DNA of 64,000 bases from Pleionea litopenaei (GTDB taxonomy: Bacteria; Pseudomonadota; Gammaproteobacteria; Enterobacterales; Kangiellaceae), in NCBI RefSeq assembly GCF_031198435.1, contig NZ_CP133548.1, forward strand, positions 1,552,501-1,616,500, in the 5' to 3' direction. Position 1 is the stretch's first letter. The number at the start of each line of letters is the position of its first letter. Shown piece by piece: positions 43,435 to 54,222 of this stretch. A program made the translations under genes and the position numbers. The notes below the pieces were generated by a model. It made no database searches, was not told the DNA's origin, and saw only the letters and a list, made by a program, of their open reading frames with translations.

Positions 43435-44280
43435 TTATTGATACGCTAATTGCGCATCTTGTTTTTCTACCGCTTTCCAACCAACGGCCACACCCGTTTG
43501 ATAACGCATATCTAAGTATTTAATATTCACTCTACGCTTATCATCGATCGCATCAATAACAGCCAAAAATCGTTCCAATCGCTCCGATAATTCTTTATTG
43601 CCCAAGTATAAGTTTATTTTATTCTCAAGCCTCATTTGCCAGCCACTGATAGCGCTATATTCTAACTCTACAATTCGATAATCATTATCAGGCATTTGTT
43701 CCGAGAAAAAGTGATACATTGATAACAAATCTTCGATCTTTCCGTAACGACCTTTCAATAAAGGTAATTTTGTGAACTCCTCGATGTTACTTGGAGAAAA
43801 CAAAATTCCCTCATGACTGATAATATTTTCATTATTCAAATTTAACCAAGGTTGGTGTTCTTGTAAGGTGACCTGCAACCGGTTAGGCCATACCTTTCTA
43901 GCTTGAGCACTTTTTACCCATGGGTACTCTTCAATAATTGATGAAGCTTCTTCAACATCAAGAGAAAAGAAGCTACTCGCAATTCGTTGCTTAACAAAAT
44001 ACTCAAGGTCAACTTGCTCAACAAAGTCAGAGGCTCCAACAATTTCAATTCTCCAGCTAGATGAATCTTCTTTCTGAGGATTTACAGCGACCACGCTATT
44101 TTCTTCTGGTTTAGTCACATCTTTACGCTGAACCATTTCCGTTAAAATTGGAGCAACCCAAAAGCCACTTCCAATTAGCGCAAGCAAAACAACAACCAGA
44201 GAAGTTCGTTTAATAACTTTTCCCCAATTTTTGCTCTCTTGCTCTTTAACGGTCGCCATTCGGCGTTTATTTCGGGTCAT
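43435..44280 (-). CDS. ftsQ: cell division protein FtsQ
   Basis: FtsQ is a bitopic inner-membrane protein that recruits FtsL and FtsB to the septum. It has 281 residues: a basic cytoplasmic start, a membrane helix (about 27-48), a POTRA domain (WRIEIVGASDFVEQVDLEYF, YPWVKSAQARKVWPNRLQV) and a beta domain ending near GVAVGWKAVEKQD. The ATG overlaps the ddl stop (ATGA), so the genes are coupled. An alternative ATG lies at residue 8. Confidence 0.94.
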   Translation of the reverse strand: MTRNKRRMATVKEQESKNWGKVIKRTSLVVVLLALIGSGFWVAPILTEMVQRKDVTKPEENSVVAVNPQKEDSSSWRIEIVGASDFVEQVDLEYFVKQRIASSFFSLDVEEASSIIEEYPWVKSAQARKVWPNRLQVTLQEHQPWLNLNNENIISHEGILFSPSNIEEFTKLPLLKGRYGKIEDLLSMYHFFSEQMPDNDYRIVELEYSAISGWQMRLENKINLYLGNKELSERLERFLAVIDAIDDKRRVNIKYLDMRYQTGVAVGWKAVEKQDAQLAYQ

Positions 44281-45212
44281 AAACTTTGCTTCAAAATCTC
44301 TAAAACCAGTTGATTAAAACTTATTCCTTTCTGCTTTGCTGCTTTCGGAACCAAGCTTGTTTGAGTCATACCAGGAACAGTATTCGCTTCCAATAACTTG
44401 AATTCATTGCTTTTGTTGTCACGAATGAAATCGACTCGCCCCCATCCCTTGCATCCGACTGCATAGAATGCATTTAACGCCAACTTTCCAAGCTCTTGCT
44501 CTTCTTGGTCAGATAGCCCACTCGGACAAAAGTATTGAGTCTCATTGGAGTGATACTTTGCTTCATAATCATAAAACTCTCTTGGAGTAACCATCGATAT
44601 ACTCGGTAAAGCCTGTTCACCTAAAATTGATACCGTATATTCGCGCCCTTCAATAAACGACTCGACTAAAACTTCTTTATCGAACTCGAGTGCTTTTCGA
44701 ATGGCTTTTTCGAGTTGATCTGGGCTAGATACTTTCGACATTCCAACACTCGACCCTTCTCTGCTTGGTTTCACGAACACGACAGGACCTAAACGAGCAG
44801 TAATACTGCGTAATAAATCTTGAGAAAGCGATTGCGTTTCTTTCACCAGAACATGAGGAGCAACAGGTAACGTCATCGACTTCCAAATCATCTTGCTGCG
44901 CCATTTATCCATAGCGATCGCTGAGCCCATCACGCCACTTCCAGTATATGAAATGCCCAAATATTGAAGTACGGCTTGAACCTGGCCATCTTCACCTCCT
45001 CGGCCATGCAACGCAATCCAAGCGTGCTTAATACCAAGGTCGTTCAATTCATTTAATTTTCGTTTTGATGGATCAAATAAAAGCGCATCAACACCACCTT
45101 CAATAAGCGCATGGTAGACCGCCTCCCCTGATCGCAGCGAAACATCTCTCTCTGCTGAGTCGCCGCCATATAAAACAGCAACTTTTCCAAACTGTTTAGT
45201 ATCTATCGTCAT
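44277..45212 (-). CDS. ddl: D-alanine-D-alanine ligase
   Basis: Ddl is the ATP-grasp enzyme that makes the D-Ala-D-Ala end of the peptidoglycan stem. It has 311 residues, DdlB size. Motifs are [85 protein letters not shown] and [19 protein letters not shown]. It overlaps murC by four bases (ATGA) upstream and ftsQ downstream. Confidence 0.97.
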   Translation of the reverse strand: MTIDTKQFGKVAVLYGGDSAERDVSLRSGEAVYHALIEGGVDALLFDPSKRKLNELNDLGIKHAWIALHGRGGEDGQVQAVLQYLGISYTGSGVMGSAIAMDKWRSKMIWKSMTLPVAPHVLVKETQSLSQDLLRSITARLGPVVFVKPSREGSSVGMSKVSSPDQLEKAIRKALEFDKEVLVESFIEGREYTVSILGEQALPSISMVTPREFYDYEAKYHSNETQYFCPSGLSDQEEQELGKLALNAFYAVGCKGWGRVDFIRDNKSNEFKLLEANTVPGMTQTSLVPKAAKQKGISFNQLVLEILKQSL

Positions 45213-46651
45213 GGCTTTTTCACCAAAAACACATCTTGCTTGTTATCATGCCAATGTGCCGCGATGCGCCCTATATCACCGGCACCTTGAGTAAGTACCA
45301 AATCACCATCTTCCAAAACACCCGAAATGATTTGTTCTAACTTATCTTTACTCTCAATAAAAATCGGATCGAGCTGTCCTCGTTGCCGAATAGAACCTGC
45401 AAGGCTTTTACTATCTGCGCCATTAATTGGCTTTTCACCCGCAGGATAAACATCGAGAAGCAGTAATACATCCACTTCAGACAACACACTTACAAAATCT
45501 TCATATAAATCACGTGTTCGAGAATAACGATGCGGCTGATAAACCATAACCAATCGGCGATCCGGCCAACCTTGTCGAACGGCTTGAATGGTTGCTTCTA
45601 CTTCTTTTGGGTGATGACCATAATCGTCAACAACTTCTACTTCTCCTTTCATACAAGGAAAAGCTCCAAATGAATGAAAACGTCGTCCAATCCCTTGAAA
45701 ACTTAACAGAGCATCTTTAATGGAGCTCTCTTTAACACCCTCTTCAACACCCACTGCGATCGCCGCTAGTGCATTAAGAACATTATGTTTACCTGGCAAG
45801 TTCAAATCGAAATCAATTAAGCGACTGCTTCCTTTTCTTGCAACTTGAAATTGGCTAACATTACCAACTTGAGAAAAATTTATGGCTCTATAATCAGCAC
45901 CTTCGTCGAACCCATAGGTGACATAAGGTCGTGAAATCTTGGGCAATAAAGACTTGATCACAGGATCATCAACACACAAAACAGCCAGACCATAAAAAGG
46001 CAAGTTATGTAAGAAATCTAAAAAGGCTTGCTTTAATGTTTCAAAATCACCGTAAGTATCCATATGATCGGCATCAATATTGGTAACAACACTGACCATC
46101 GGTTGTAAATGTAAAAAGCTTGCATCGCTTTCATCGGCTTCTGCAATAAAGTATCGGCTTGTCCCCAGTCGAGCATTACTGCCCGCACTATTTAACACAC
46201 CACCGATTACAAATGTCGGGTCAAGCCCTCCTTTTGCACAAATGGTTGTGATCAAACTCGTTGTTGTGGTCTTTCCATGAGTTCCAGCGATAGCGATTCC
46301 ATGTCGATAGCGCATTAACTCAGCCAACATCTCTGCTCGCCTAACGACCGGAATACGACGGTTTCGAGCAGCGTCAACTTCTGGATTATCATTACTAATT
46401 GCGGTAGAGACGACAACAACATCGGCACCCAAAACATTGTTTGCCGCATGATTAAAAACAATATCCGCTCCCATGTTACTCAAGCGACGAGTAATATTAG
46501 ATTCGTTCTTATCTGAACCTGAAATTCGATAACCTTGATTTAATAAAACCTCAGCAATACCACTCATTCCAACACCACCAATTCCGACAAAATGAATTTG
46601 ACGAATTCGACGCATTTCAGGAATCGGAAAATTTTGTTGTGTATCTTTCAT
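45209..46651 (-). CDS. murC: UDP-N-acetylmuramate-L-alanine ligase
   Basis: MurC adds L-Ala, the first stem residue, to UDP-MurNAc in the cytoplasm. It has 480 residues with the N-terminal [17 protein letters not shown], the ATP loop [13 protein letters not shown], the central EADESDASF and [12 protein letters not shown], and the C-terminal domain motif [14 protein letters not shown]. It follows murG by 12 bases and is coupled to ddl. Confidence 0.97.
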   Translation of the reverse strand: MKDTQQNFPIPEMRRIRQIHFVGIGGVGMSGIAEVLLNQGYRISGSDKNESNITRRLSNMGADIVFNHAANNVLGADVVVVSTAISNDNPEVDAARNRRIPVVRRAEMLAELMRYRHGIAIAGTHGKTTTTSLITTICAKGGLDPTFVIGGVLNSAGSNARLGTSRYFIAEADESDASFLHLQPMVSVVTNIDADHMDTYGDFETLKQAFLDFLHNLPFYGLAVLCVDDPVIKSLLPKISRPYVTYGFDEGADYRAINFSQVGNVSQFQVARKGSSRLIDFDLNLPGKHNVLNALAAIAVGVEEGVKESSIKDALLSFQGIGRRFHSFGAFPCMKGEVEVVDDYGHHPKEVEATIQAVRQGWPDRRLVMVYQPHRYSRTRDLYEDFVSVLSEVDVLLLLDVYPAGEKPINGADSKSLAGSIRQRGQLDPIFIESKDKLEQIISGVLEDGDLVLTQGAGDIGRIAAHWHDNKQDVFLVKKP

Positions 46652-46663
46652 TGACTGTTCACT

Positions 46664-47740
46664 CTAAATTAGCTTCAGGCAAATAGATGCCACTGACTGA
46701 GTTGCATCACGTATGCCTTTTTCTTTCGATCGTTGAGCCATTAATAACAACAGCTCTGAATCGTTAAATATACTTTCAATATGGCTCTTAACCTCTTCCA
46801 TAGAATCTTGATTTACAATCCAAGCAGCCTGCGCATTCTTTAACACTTCTGCATTTTTGGTTTGATGATCGTCAACGGCAAAGGGATAAGGAATAAAAAT
46901 AGCTGGCAAGCCAATTGCCGCCAGTTCTGATACCGTTAATGCCCCAGCTCTACACACAACCAGATCAGCCCAATTGTAGGCTTGATTCATATCATCGATG
47001 AACTCATTAACTTCTACAGTAGAAACTCCCAACGTGGCATAAGCACTTTTTACTGCCTCTGAGTTTCCTCTTCCACATTGATGGTTTACTAGAATTTTTC
47101 CACTATTAATAAAATCTTTAAATAGGCCGGGAAGCGTCTGATTAAATGCTTGAGCACCTCGACTGCCGCCAACCACTAACACATTTATAGGAGTCTGACT
47201 CTTTACCGCTTTAGTGCTTGCCAGATCAATCAATTCATGACGAATTGGGTTTCCGGTCGTCACTACTTTTGGAGAAGACTCAAATGCTCCTTCAAATGCT
47301 TGGCAAACTTTCTTTGCGAGCCTTGAAAGCAATCGATTGGTTAAACCAGCTATTGCATTTTGCTCATGTATGACTAATGGAACACCGCTGATTGCAGAAG
47401 CAAAACCACCAGGGGCACTAGCAAAGCCACCGAAACCAACCACTAAATCAATTCTATCTTTTTTTATAAATTTTCTGGCTTGCCATACGCAGCTCAGTAA
47501 CTTAAAGGGTGCAACGAACATTGAAAGTATGCCTTTCCCCCTTACTCCGCTAATCGGTAGTAAGTGCATAGGAATTGCCTCTCTTTCAATAAGCTCTTGT
47601 TCCATTCCGCCCTTCGAACCTAACCAAAAAATATTCGCGCCTTTTGTTTCTAACTCTCGAGCGACAGCAAGCGCTGGGAAAATATGCCCGCCAGTACCAC
47701 CAGCCATAACTAGAATATTCTTAGAATCAACGTTACTCAT
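46664..47740 (-). CDS. murG: lipid II synthase MurG
   Basis: MurG adds GlcNAc from UDP-GlcNAc to lipid I at the inner face of the membrane. The ATG at 47740 overlaps the ftsW stop and gives 358 residues; the frame opens 16 codons earlier within ftsW, which is unlikely. Motifs are MAGGTGGHIFPALAVARE, GFGGFASAPGG, IHEQNAIAGLTN, VVGGSRGAQAFNQ and CRAGALTVSELAA with AIFIPYPFAVDDHQ. This is the usual dcw position. Confidence 0.97.
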   Translation of the reverse strand: MSNVDSKNILVMAGGTGGHIFPALAVARELETKGANIFWLGSKGGMEQELIEREAIPMHLLPISGVRGKGILSMFVAPFKLLSCVWQARKFIKKDRIDLVVGFGGFASAPGGFASAISGVPLVIHEQNAIAGLTNRLLSRLAKKVCQAFEGAFESSPKVVTTGNPIRHELIDLASTKAVKSQTPINVLVVGGSRGAQAFNQTLPGLFKDFINSGKILVNHQCGRGNSEAVKSAYATLGVSTVEVNEFIDDMNQAYNWADLVVCRAGALTVSELAAIGLPAIFIPYPFAVDDHQTKNAEVLKNAQAAWIVNQDSMEEVKSHIESIFNDSELLLLMAQRSKEKGIRDATQSVASICLKLI

Positions 47741-48893
47741 CTGACTTTTCCTTTTTCTTTTTCTTAGGACTGGCCTGAGAGCACTCATAATTCACTCGTA
47801 ATAAAATTCCTATAGCGACGCAGCAAACGACTAAGCTATTACCACCATAACTAATAAAAGGTAGCGTTAGCCCTTTGGTCGGTAACGCACCACTGCTGAC
47901 GCCAATATTTACAATGGCTTGTAAAATCAACCAAATACTTATGCCATAAGATAGATAGGCTGCGTACGCGTTCTGTTGTTTTAATGCATTTCTAGCGATC
48001 TTCATTCCTCTGATAAAAAGCATCAGAAACAAAGCAATTACCAGAGCGACGCCAACAAACCCAAACTCTTCAGCAAAAACAGCGAACACGAAATCAGTGT
48101 GGGCTTCAGGTAAATAGGATAACTTTTGAATGGAGTTACCTAAACCTTCACCAAACCACTCTCCACGACCATAAGCAATGAGTGATTGTGTGAGCTGATA
48201 TCCTGAGCCAAAAGGATCCTTCCAGGGGTCTAAAAATACCAATAACCGTTCATATCGATAGGGTTGGCTTATTGCGACGCCAAACAAGGCAATGCCTACA
48301 CAAACGCTAAGCATTAAGAACTGCCAAAGTTTCGCTCCTGCTAAAAATAACATGGTCATCGTTGTTGCACAGATAACCGCGGCAGCGCCAAAATCTGGTT
48401 CGGCAACCAATAAAACGGTAATAATACTAACCACCAATAGTGGCTTAATGAACCCTCTTATTTGAGTTTGAAGTTCATCGGTACGGCGTACTAGATAACC
48501 CGCAATATAAGTAATCACAAATAGCTTCACTAACTCTGAAACCTGAATAGTTATTGGTCCTAGTACAATCCATCTTCGACTACCATTGACCGTTCTTCCA
48601 ATCACTAATACCGCAAGTAATAGAACGATCGCAGCGACCAATAACCATGGTCCATGTTTTTGCCAAAACTCGATTTTAATTCCCAGCGTCACGAAACCAG
48701 CTGCGATCGCGACGAGTAAATAAATGAAATGTCTCTGTACGAAATAAAAGGCATTGCCAGACATTGACTTATCAGCGAACGGAATCGAAGTAGAAACAAT
48801 CATTACGCCACCAACGGCAAGTAACGTAAATACAATAGCGATAAGTTTCGAATCTAATGTTTGAGCGAAATTAGCTGTTAAGGTATTAGACAT
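47733..48893 (-). CDS. ftsW: septal peptidoglycan polymerase FtsW
   Basis: FtsW is a SEDS-family glycosyltransferase that polymerises septal glycan together with FtsI. It has 386 residues and about ten membrane helices. SEDS signatures include ARRWI-type GSRRWIVLGPITIQVSE, AEPDFGAAAVI (catalytic Asp), DPWKDPFGSGYQLTQSLIA, LPEAHTDFVFAVFAEEFG and the C-terminal PFISYGGNSLVVCC. The tail is Lys-rich. It overlaps murD by 8 bases and murG by 8. Confidence 0.97.
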   Translation of the reverse strand: MSNTLTANFAQTLDSKLIAIVFTLLAVGGVMIVSTSIPFADKSMSGNAFYFVQRHFIYLLVAIAAGFVTLGIKIEFWQKHGPWLLVAAIVLLLAVLVIGRTVNGSRRWIVLGPITIQVSELVKLFVITYIAGYLVRRTDELQTQIRGFIKPLLVVSIITVLLVAEPDFGAAAVICATTMTMLFLAGAKLWQFLMLSVCVGIALFGVAISQPYRYERLLVFLDPWKDPFGSGYQLTQSLIAYGRGEWFGEGLGNSIQKLSYLPEAHTDFVFAVFAEEFGFVGVALVIALFLMLFIRGMKIARNALKQQNAYAAYLSYGISIWLILQAIVNIGVSSGALPTKGLTLPFISYGGNSLVVCCVAIGILLRVNYECSQASPKKKKKEKSDE

Positions 48894-50232
48894 TGACGCC
48901 TCCTACCAAATTTCTAAAGTGCTCTCCGCGCGCTTCATAGTTCTTATACATATCAATACTTGCACACGCAGGTGCTAGTAAAACCGTATCACCTTTTTTG
49001 GCATTGACTCGAATCAACTCAACGGCTTGATCGAGGTTGTCAACCAGCGTACATTTCTCTTTAACAAGCTCGTTAGCTATTCGATACTTATCTTTACCAA
49101 AAATAGCGACCGAATGGACTTTCTCATTAATCACTGCGGCTAGCTCACTGAGATCGCACCCTTTTGCATCGCCTCCAGCGATCAATAGTAAATGTCCCAT
49201 TGAGTTGCTAAAACTTTCTATCGCAGCAATCGCTGCTCCAGGATTAGTTGCTTTCGAGTCGTTGATCCATCGAATTCCATCGTCACTAGGTACTAACTCA
49301 CAACGATGACGAAGACCCTTATACGAACTTATCGCGTCAACGACTTGAGAATCGATTGCAATTTCTAGCCCTTGCAAAATGGCGATAGTGGCAGCAATAT
49401 TTAAACCGTTATGCATCCCTTGAATCGAGACGTCTGACTCTCTTATGATCACGCCATGCTCATTGCTCACTTGATATTCATTTTCACTGAGTACAGCTCG
49501 CCAATTCGCATCGTCACTTCGACCAAATGAGATCAGGCGCTCGCATGATTTGTAGTTATCCAATTTGTTAACAAAGTTTTCATCAACATTGATAATCGCT
49601 GTTTTGGCATTATCAAAAATAGAGAACTTGATCGCTGCGTACCGATCCATTGTAATATGCCGATCGAGATGATCAGGCGAAATATTAAGCACACATGCGA
49701 CGTTCGCGCGTAACGAACGAGTAGTCTCTAATTGAAAACTCGATAACTCTAAAACGAACAACTGCGGCATTGAAATATTCAATAAGTCTAATACGGGTGC
49801 ACCTATATTTCCGGCAACAATCGTGTTGATACCCAGTCTATTTAAAGTATGTCCGAGTAAATCACACACGGTTGACTTACCGTTAGATCCAGTAATGGCG
49901 ACGATAGGTACAGATACTTCACGAATAAATAGCTCAATATCTCCGACGACCTCAACACCACTATCTCTCATAGTCTGCAATTCATCACTATGAGGGTCTA
50001 ACCCCGGACTAATGACTACCAAATCAAACAGTTTAAAATCAACTTCTAAGAATGAACCAAGAACGATATTAAGGTTTTCAAAATTCTTTTTAAATTCAGA
50101 TAAAAGAGGTGGCTCTTGGCGATTATCAACAACCGTAACCTCCCACTCTTTTCGTAAACAATAGGCGGCAGCTGAGAGTCCAGACACTCCCATTCCTAAC
50201 ACGACCACCCGCTTGTTTACATTCGTTATCAT
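48886..50232 (-). CDS. murD: UDP-N-acetylmuramoylalanine-D-glutamate ligase
   Basis: MurD adds D-Glu to UDP-MurNAc-L-Ala. It has 448 residues with VLGMGVSGLSAAAYC at the start, ATP loop ITGSNGKSTVCDLLG, NISPDHLDRH, GLRHRCELV, NDSKATNPGAAIAAIES and LLIAGGDAKGCD. It lies 17 bases after mraY and overlaps ftsW. Confidence 0.97.
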   Translation of the reverse strand: MITNVNKRVVVLGMGVSGLSAAAYCLRKEWEVTVVDNRQEPPLLSEFKKNFENLNIVLGSFLEVDFKLFDLVVISPGLDPHSDELQTMRDSGVEVVGDIELFIREVSVPIVAITGSNGKSTVCDLLGHTLNRLGINTIVAGNIGAPVLDLLNISMPQLFVLELSSFQLETTRSLRANVACVLNISPDHLDRHITMDRYAAIKFSIFDNAKTAIINVDENFVNKLDNYKSCERLISFGRSDDANWRAVLSENEYQVSNEHGVIIRESDVSIQGMHNGLNIAATIAILQGLEIAIDSQVVDAISSYKGLRHRCELVPSDDGIRWINDSKATNPGAAIAAIESFSNSMGHLLLIAGGDAKGCDLSELAAVINEKVHSVAIFGKDKYRIANELVKEKCTLVDNLDQAVELIRVNAKKGDTVLLAPACASIDMYKNYEARGEHFRNLVGGVNV

Positions 50233-50249
50233 TATTCGATAAATCCTTA

Positions 50250-51332
50250 TTATCTAAGTTTAAGTGTCGCGATACCGACCAAAACCAAAACAACGGAAAT
50301 AATCCAAAACCGTACGATGACTCTCGGCTCAGGCCAGCCTTTTAATTCATAGTGATGATGTAATGGCGCCATATTAAAAATTCGACGTCCGGTCAGCTTA
50401 AAAGAAGTCACCTGTAAAATCACCGATAGTGTTTCCATCACAAAAACACCACCCATAATGAACAAAACCAACTCTTGACGAACAACTACAGCAATCGTTC
50501 CTAAGGCTGCACCTAACCCTAATGCACCTACATCACCCATAAAGACTTGTGCCGGGTAAGTGTTGAACCATAAGAAACCTAAGCCAGCTCCAACGAGCGC
50601 GCCACAAAAAATCGTTAACTCACCGACACCTGCAACATAAGGAATCGCGAGGTATTCAGAAAACTTAATATTACCTGTGACATACGCAAATATAGCGAGT
50701 GCTCCAGCAACCAAAACCGTCGGCAAAATAGCGAGACCGTCCAAACCATCAGTCAAATTTACGGCGTTACTCGTGCCAACAATGACAAAATAGGCAAGAG
50801 GGATAAAAAATATTCCTAAAGCAATCGCCACATTTTTAAAGAAAGGCAAATACAAGGTTGTTTCAACCGGTGCTGTCGCATAGTTATACATATAAATTGC
50901 TGCAGCCAACCCCACAATGGATTGCCAAAAGTATTTCCATTTCGCAGGCAAACCTTTTGGATCTTTACGAATCAGTTTCCGATAATCATCTACCCAACCG
51001 ATGACTCCAAAACCTAATGTAGTTAATAACACCACCCAAACATGTCTATTATCTAAATCGCCCCATAACAAAGTCGAAAGTGCTATTGCAATCAATATCA
51101 AAGCACCACCCATTGTTGGTGTTCCCGATTTCGATAAATGACTTTGAGGACCATCTGTGCGAACCGTTTGACCGATCTGATAATGAGTCAACTTTCGGAT
51201 CATTATTGGACCAATAAATAATGAAATACCCAGTGCTGTTATAACACTCAAAATTGCTCGAAAGGTTAAGTAATTAAATACATTGAAACCTGAGTAATAC
51301 TGCTGTAAATATTCTGCCAACCATAAAAGCAT
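50250..51332 (-). CDS. mraY: phospho-MurNAc-pentapeptide transferase
   Basis: MraY joins the MurNAc-pentapeptide to undecaprenyl phosphate, forming lipid I. It has 360 residues and ten membrane helices. Signatures are [28 protein letters not shown] (Asp pair), [31 protein letters not shown] and [17 protein letters not shown]. The start shares a base with the murF stop (TAATG). Confidence 0.98.
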   Translation of the reverse strand: MLLWLAEYLQQYYSGFNVFNYLTFRAILSVITALGISLFIGPIMIRKLTHYQIGQTVRTDGPQSHLSKSGTPTMGGALILIAIALSTLLWGDLDNRHVWVVLLTTLGFGVIGWVDDYRKLIRKDPKGLPAKWKYFWQSIVGLAAAIYMYNYATAPVETTLYLPFFKNVAIALGIFFIPLAYFVIVGTSNAVNLTDGLDGLAILPTVLVAGALAIFAYVTGNIKFSEYLAIPYVAGVGELTIFCGALVGAGLGFLWFNTYPAQVFMGDVGALGLGAALGTIAVVVRQELVLFIMGGVFVMETLSVILQVTSFKLTGRRIFNMAPLHHHYELKGWPEPRVIVRFWIISVVLVLVGIATLKLR

Positions 51333-52705
51333 TAGCCTTCCCCCTCACTCAGCGATGATGGACTCTCTAAAAATGCATTGACCACTTTCTCCATGTGAGC
51401 ACTGCGAGAACCTTTCATCAATATTGTTGTTTTTATGTTTTTTGATTTTTGTTTCAAATACTCAATCATTGCTTGATGGGTTTCAAAGTGCTCTCCCCCA
51501 TTTGCGAAAGCGGATTGAGCAATTCGACTATTGATGCCAATAGTCACAAGAAGGTCAACACCTGCCTGCTCCGCATATTGACCAGCTTTATAATGATATT
51601 CTCGTGAATGCTGACCAAGCTCACCCATATCGCCTAACGCTAAAATCTTTTGCCCATTTTGTTCAGCTAGAACATCAATTCCAGCGGCTAACGATGTGTA
51701 ATTAGCATTGTAAGTGTCATCAATAATGGTTAGGAGATTATCTATTTGATGAATCTGAAGACGACCCGATACACCATCGAAGCTTTCAAGCCCAGATGCA
51801 ATTTTCTTGGTCTCAATACCAATCGCATTACAGGCTGATGCGCATGCTAAGGCATTTAAAATATTGTGCTTTCCAGGAACCTTCAAGTTCACTTCGATCG
51901 AATGATCATAAATGCAAAGTTCGAAGGAGTACCCACCGTTAGAGTTTCTATGGATGTTTATTGCAGTAACATCGGCAGTAGGTTGCAATCCAAACTTTAC
52001 AATGTTGCAAGTAATGTTATTGAGCCAGTATTGCGCAAAAGAGTCATCGATATTAACGATTGCCGTGTCTTGCTTAGAAAGACTTTGATAAATTTCGCCT
52101 TTTGCGGTTGCGACACCTTGCAAATCACCAAAACCTTCCAAATGCGCTGCAGCTACATTTGTAATTAAAGCTACATTGGGTGATACGATGTTAGAGGTAT
52201 ATCGTATATCACCCGGTTTATTTGCCCCCATTTCAATGACAGCAAATTTATCTTCGTTGGTTAAGCGAAATAATGTTAAAGGAACACCAATATCATTATT
52301 GAAATTACCAGCAGTCGCTAATGTGTTACCACACTGACTCAGAACATGAGCAATCATTTCTTTAACGGTCGTCTTACCGACACTTCCCGTTAAACCAATG
52401 AACTTAGCGACTGATAGTTTGCGAACTAACTTAGCGATATCAGCCATTGCCTGACGCGTGTCTTTCACAACGACTTGCGGAAGTAAACTCGAGCATTCTT
52501 TTTCCACTAACAGTGCGCTGGCACCACAAGCCTCTGCATCAGAAATAAAGTTATGAGCATCAAAGCTAGCACCGCGAATAGCAATAAATAAACCTGAATT
52601 ATCTTTTGCTCTCGTGTCAGTAAAAATATTGTTGATGACTAGGTTTTCACCCAGCAGCTTACCGTTAGTCACCTCTGAAATATTGAGCAGGTCAATCGCA
52701 ATCAT
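51332..52705 (-). CDS. murF: UDP-MurNAc-tripeptide D-Ala-D-Ala ligase
   Basis: MurF adds the D-Ala-D-Ala dipeptide made by Ddl. It has 457 residues: an N-terminal domain with [19 protein letters not shown] loop [56 protein letters not shown], and C-terminal [18 protein letters not shown] and LGDMGELG. It overlaps murE by four bases and mraY by one. Confidence 0.97.
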   Translation of the reverse strand: MIAIDLLNISEVTNGKLLGENLVINNIFTDTRAKDNSGLFIAIRGASFDAHNFISDAEACGASALLVEKECSSLLPQVVVKDTRQAMADIAKLVRKLSVAKFIGLTGSVGKTTVKEMIAHVLSQCGNTLATAGNFNNDIGVPLTLFRLTNEDKFAVIEMGANKPGDIRYTSNIVSPNVALITNVAAAHLEGFGDLQGVATAKGEIYQSLSKQDTAIVNIDDSFAQYWLNNITCNIVKFGLQPTADVTAINIHRNSNGGYSFELCIYDHSIEVNLKVPGKHNILNALACASACNAIGIETKKIASGLESFDGVSGRLQIHQIDNLLTIIDDTYNANYTSLAAGIDVLAEQNGQKILALGDMGELGQHSREYHYKAGQYAEQAGVDLLVTIGINSRIAQSAFANGGEHFETHQAMIEYLKQKSKNIKTTILMKGSRSAHMEKVVNAFLESPSSLSEGEG

Positions 52706-54222
52706 GCAGACCTCCTAGCCAATATGCTTTTAGCAATTTTGATATCACTTAACTCAAGCTTTTTATCGCCAACAATTTGATAGTTCTCATGCCCTTTACC
52801 GGCCACTAGAACGACATCTTTTTCGGTAGCTTCATTTACGGCGGTTTCTACTGCGTCTTCTCTATCTGAAATGTAGCGAACATTCCTTGATGATTTAAGT
52901 CCTGCTTTCATATCGTCAATAATGTTCTCAGCTGATTCTGTACGAGGATTATCGTCAGTAAAAATAACCGTATTCGAATATTTTTCAGCGACTTTTGCCA
53001 TTAACGGTCGCTTTCCAGGATCTCTGTCACCGCCACATCCAAACACGGTAAAAATCTTACCACTACAATGTTCCCTAGTAGCTTTTAAAGCTTGCTCTAA
53101 GGCATCTGGTGAATGAGCATAATCGACGATTACTAATGGCTTACCTGGCTCTTGAATAAGTTGCATTCGACCAGTTACAGAGGTAAGTTGATTAATCGTC
53201 TCAAAGATCGCATTTCGATCTTGTAGCTGTAAACCTAATACAGCTACAACAACTAATAAATTGTATAAGTTAAAACGTCCGATAAGCGGAACCGATATTT
53301 TTCCACTTCCCCATGGAGTAAATACCGTTGCGTTAATTCCACGAAGTGTTAAGCGAATGTCATCAACCCAAATCCATTGTCGCAAATCGGCTCCTTCGGT
53401 TGGCTCATTCAAACTGTAGAAAATTTTGTTGGCGTTTATTTCACTATCTTTCTTTAACTTTCTGCCAAATTTATCATCAACATTTATTACCGCATGTTCT
53501 AAATCTGGCATTAGAAACAATTGCCGTTTCGCTTCACCGTAGGCGTCCATTGTCTCGTGGTAATCGAGATGATCTCTCGTCAAGTTGGTGAAAATTCCAA
53601 TATTAAACTTAACCCCTTTCACACGACCTTGAACTAAACCATGGGAAGAAACTTCCATTGCGACATTAGCGCACCCGGCCTTCTTCGCTTTATGAATTTC
53701 TCTTTGAATAGTAACGGGATCAGCCGTCGTATTATCATTCGGTTTTTGCGTCCCATAGGGACCTACACCTAACGTTCCAAATGTCCAGCAACAACCATCA
53801 ACCAGCTGTAGCGCTTGCGAGACCATTTGGACACAACTTGACTTTCCGTTTGTACCAGTAACGCCAACAATGGTTAGATTTGCATCGCGATTACTATAGA
53901 TATCTCTTGATAAGCAACTTAACAACGTATTTAGATTTTCAACTAATACCAGAGTAACATTGTTCTGTTGGCAAAGAGTCGTCCACTGCTCATCAAAACC
54001 ATCTTTCTCAGCCAGTATCAGTCGTGCGCCGTTCTCGATTGCAGTCGGTATATAATTTCGACCATCAAGTTTTAGCCCAACGCAGGCAACAAAGGCATCG
54101 TCAATTCGAATTTTTCGACTGTCTAAATACAACTGATTAAAAGTGACTGTCGCTGAACCTGTTTTAAGCTCCATTGATGGATAGCTTTCTAACAAGGTGT
54201 CGAAATTAAAATTATTAGCCAT
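52702..54222 (-). CDS. murE: UDP-MurNAc-tripeptide synthetase, meso-DAP adding
   Basis: MurE adds the third stem residue. The ATG at 54222 has a perfect GGAGG 8 bases upstream (inside the end of ftsI) and gives 506 residues; earlier in-frame starts lack this. Motifs are LDSRKIRIDDAFVA, GVTGTNGKSSCVQMV, TTADPVTIQREI, EVSSHGLVQGRVKGV, TNLTRDHLDYH and VDYAHSPDALEQAL. The DDNPRTE motif is that of meso-diaminopimelate-specific enzymes, so the wall is of the usual Gram-negative type. Confidence 0.97.
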   Translation of the reverse strand: MANNFNFDTLLESYPSMELKTGSATVTFNQLYLDSRKIRIDDAFVACVGLKLDGRNYIPTAIENGARLILAEKDGFDEQWTTLCQQNNVTLVLVENLNTLLSCLSRDIYSNRDANLTIVGVTGTNGKSSCVQMVSQALQLVDGCCWTFGTLGVGPYGTQKPNDNTTADPVTIQREIHKAKKAGCANVAMEVSSHGLVQGRVKGVKFNIGIFTNLTRDHLDYHETMDAYGEAKRQLFLMPDLEHAVINVDDKFGRKLKKDSEINANKIFYSLNEPTEGADLRQWIWVDDIRLTLRGINATVFTPWGSGKISVPLIGRFNLYNLLVVVAVLGLQLQDRNAIFETINQLTSVTGRMQLIQEPGKPLVIVDYAHSPDALEQALKATREHCSGKIFTVFGCGGDRDPGKRPLMAKVAEKYSNTVIFTDDNPRTESAENIIDDMKAGLKSSRNVRYISDREDAVETAVNEATEKDVVLVAGKGHENYQIVGDKKLELSDIKIAKSILARRSA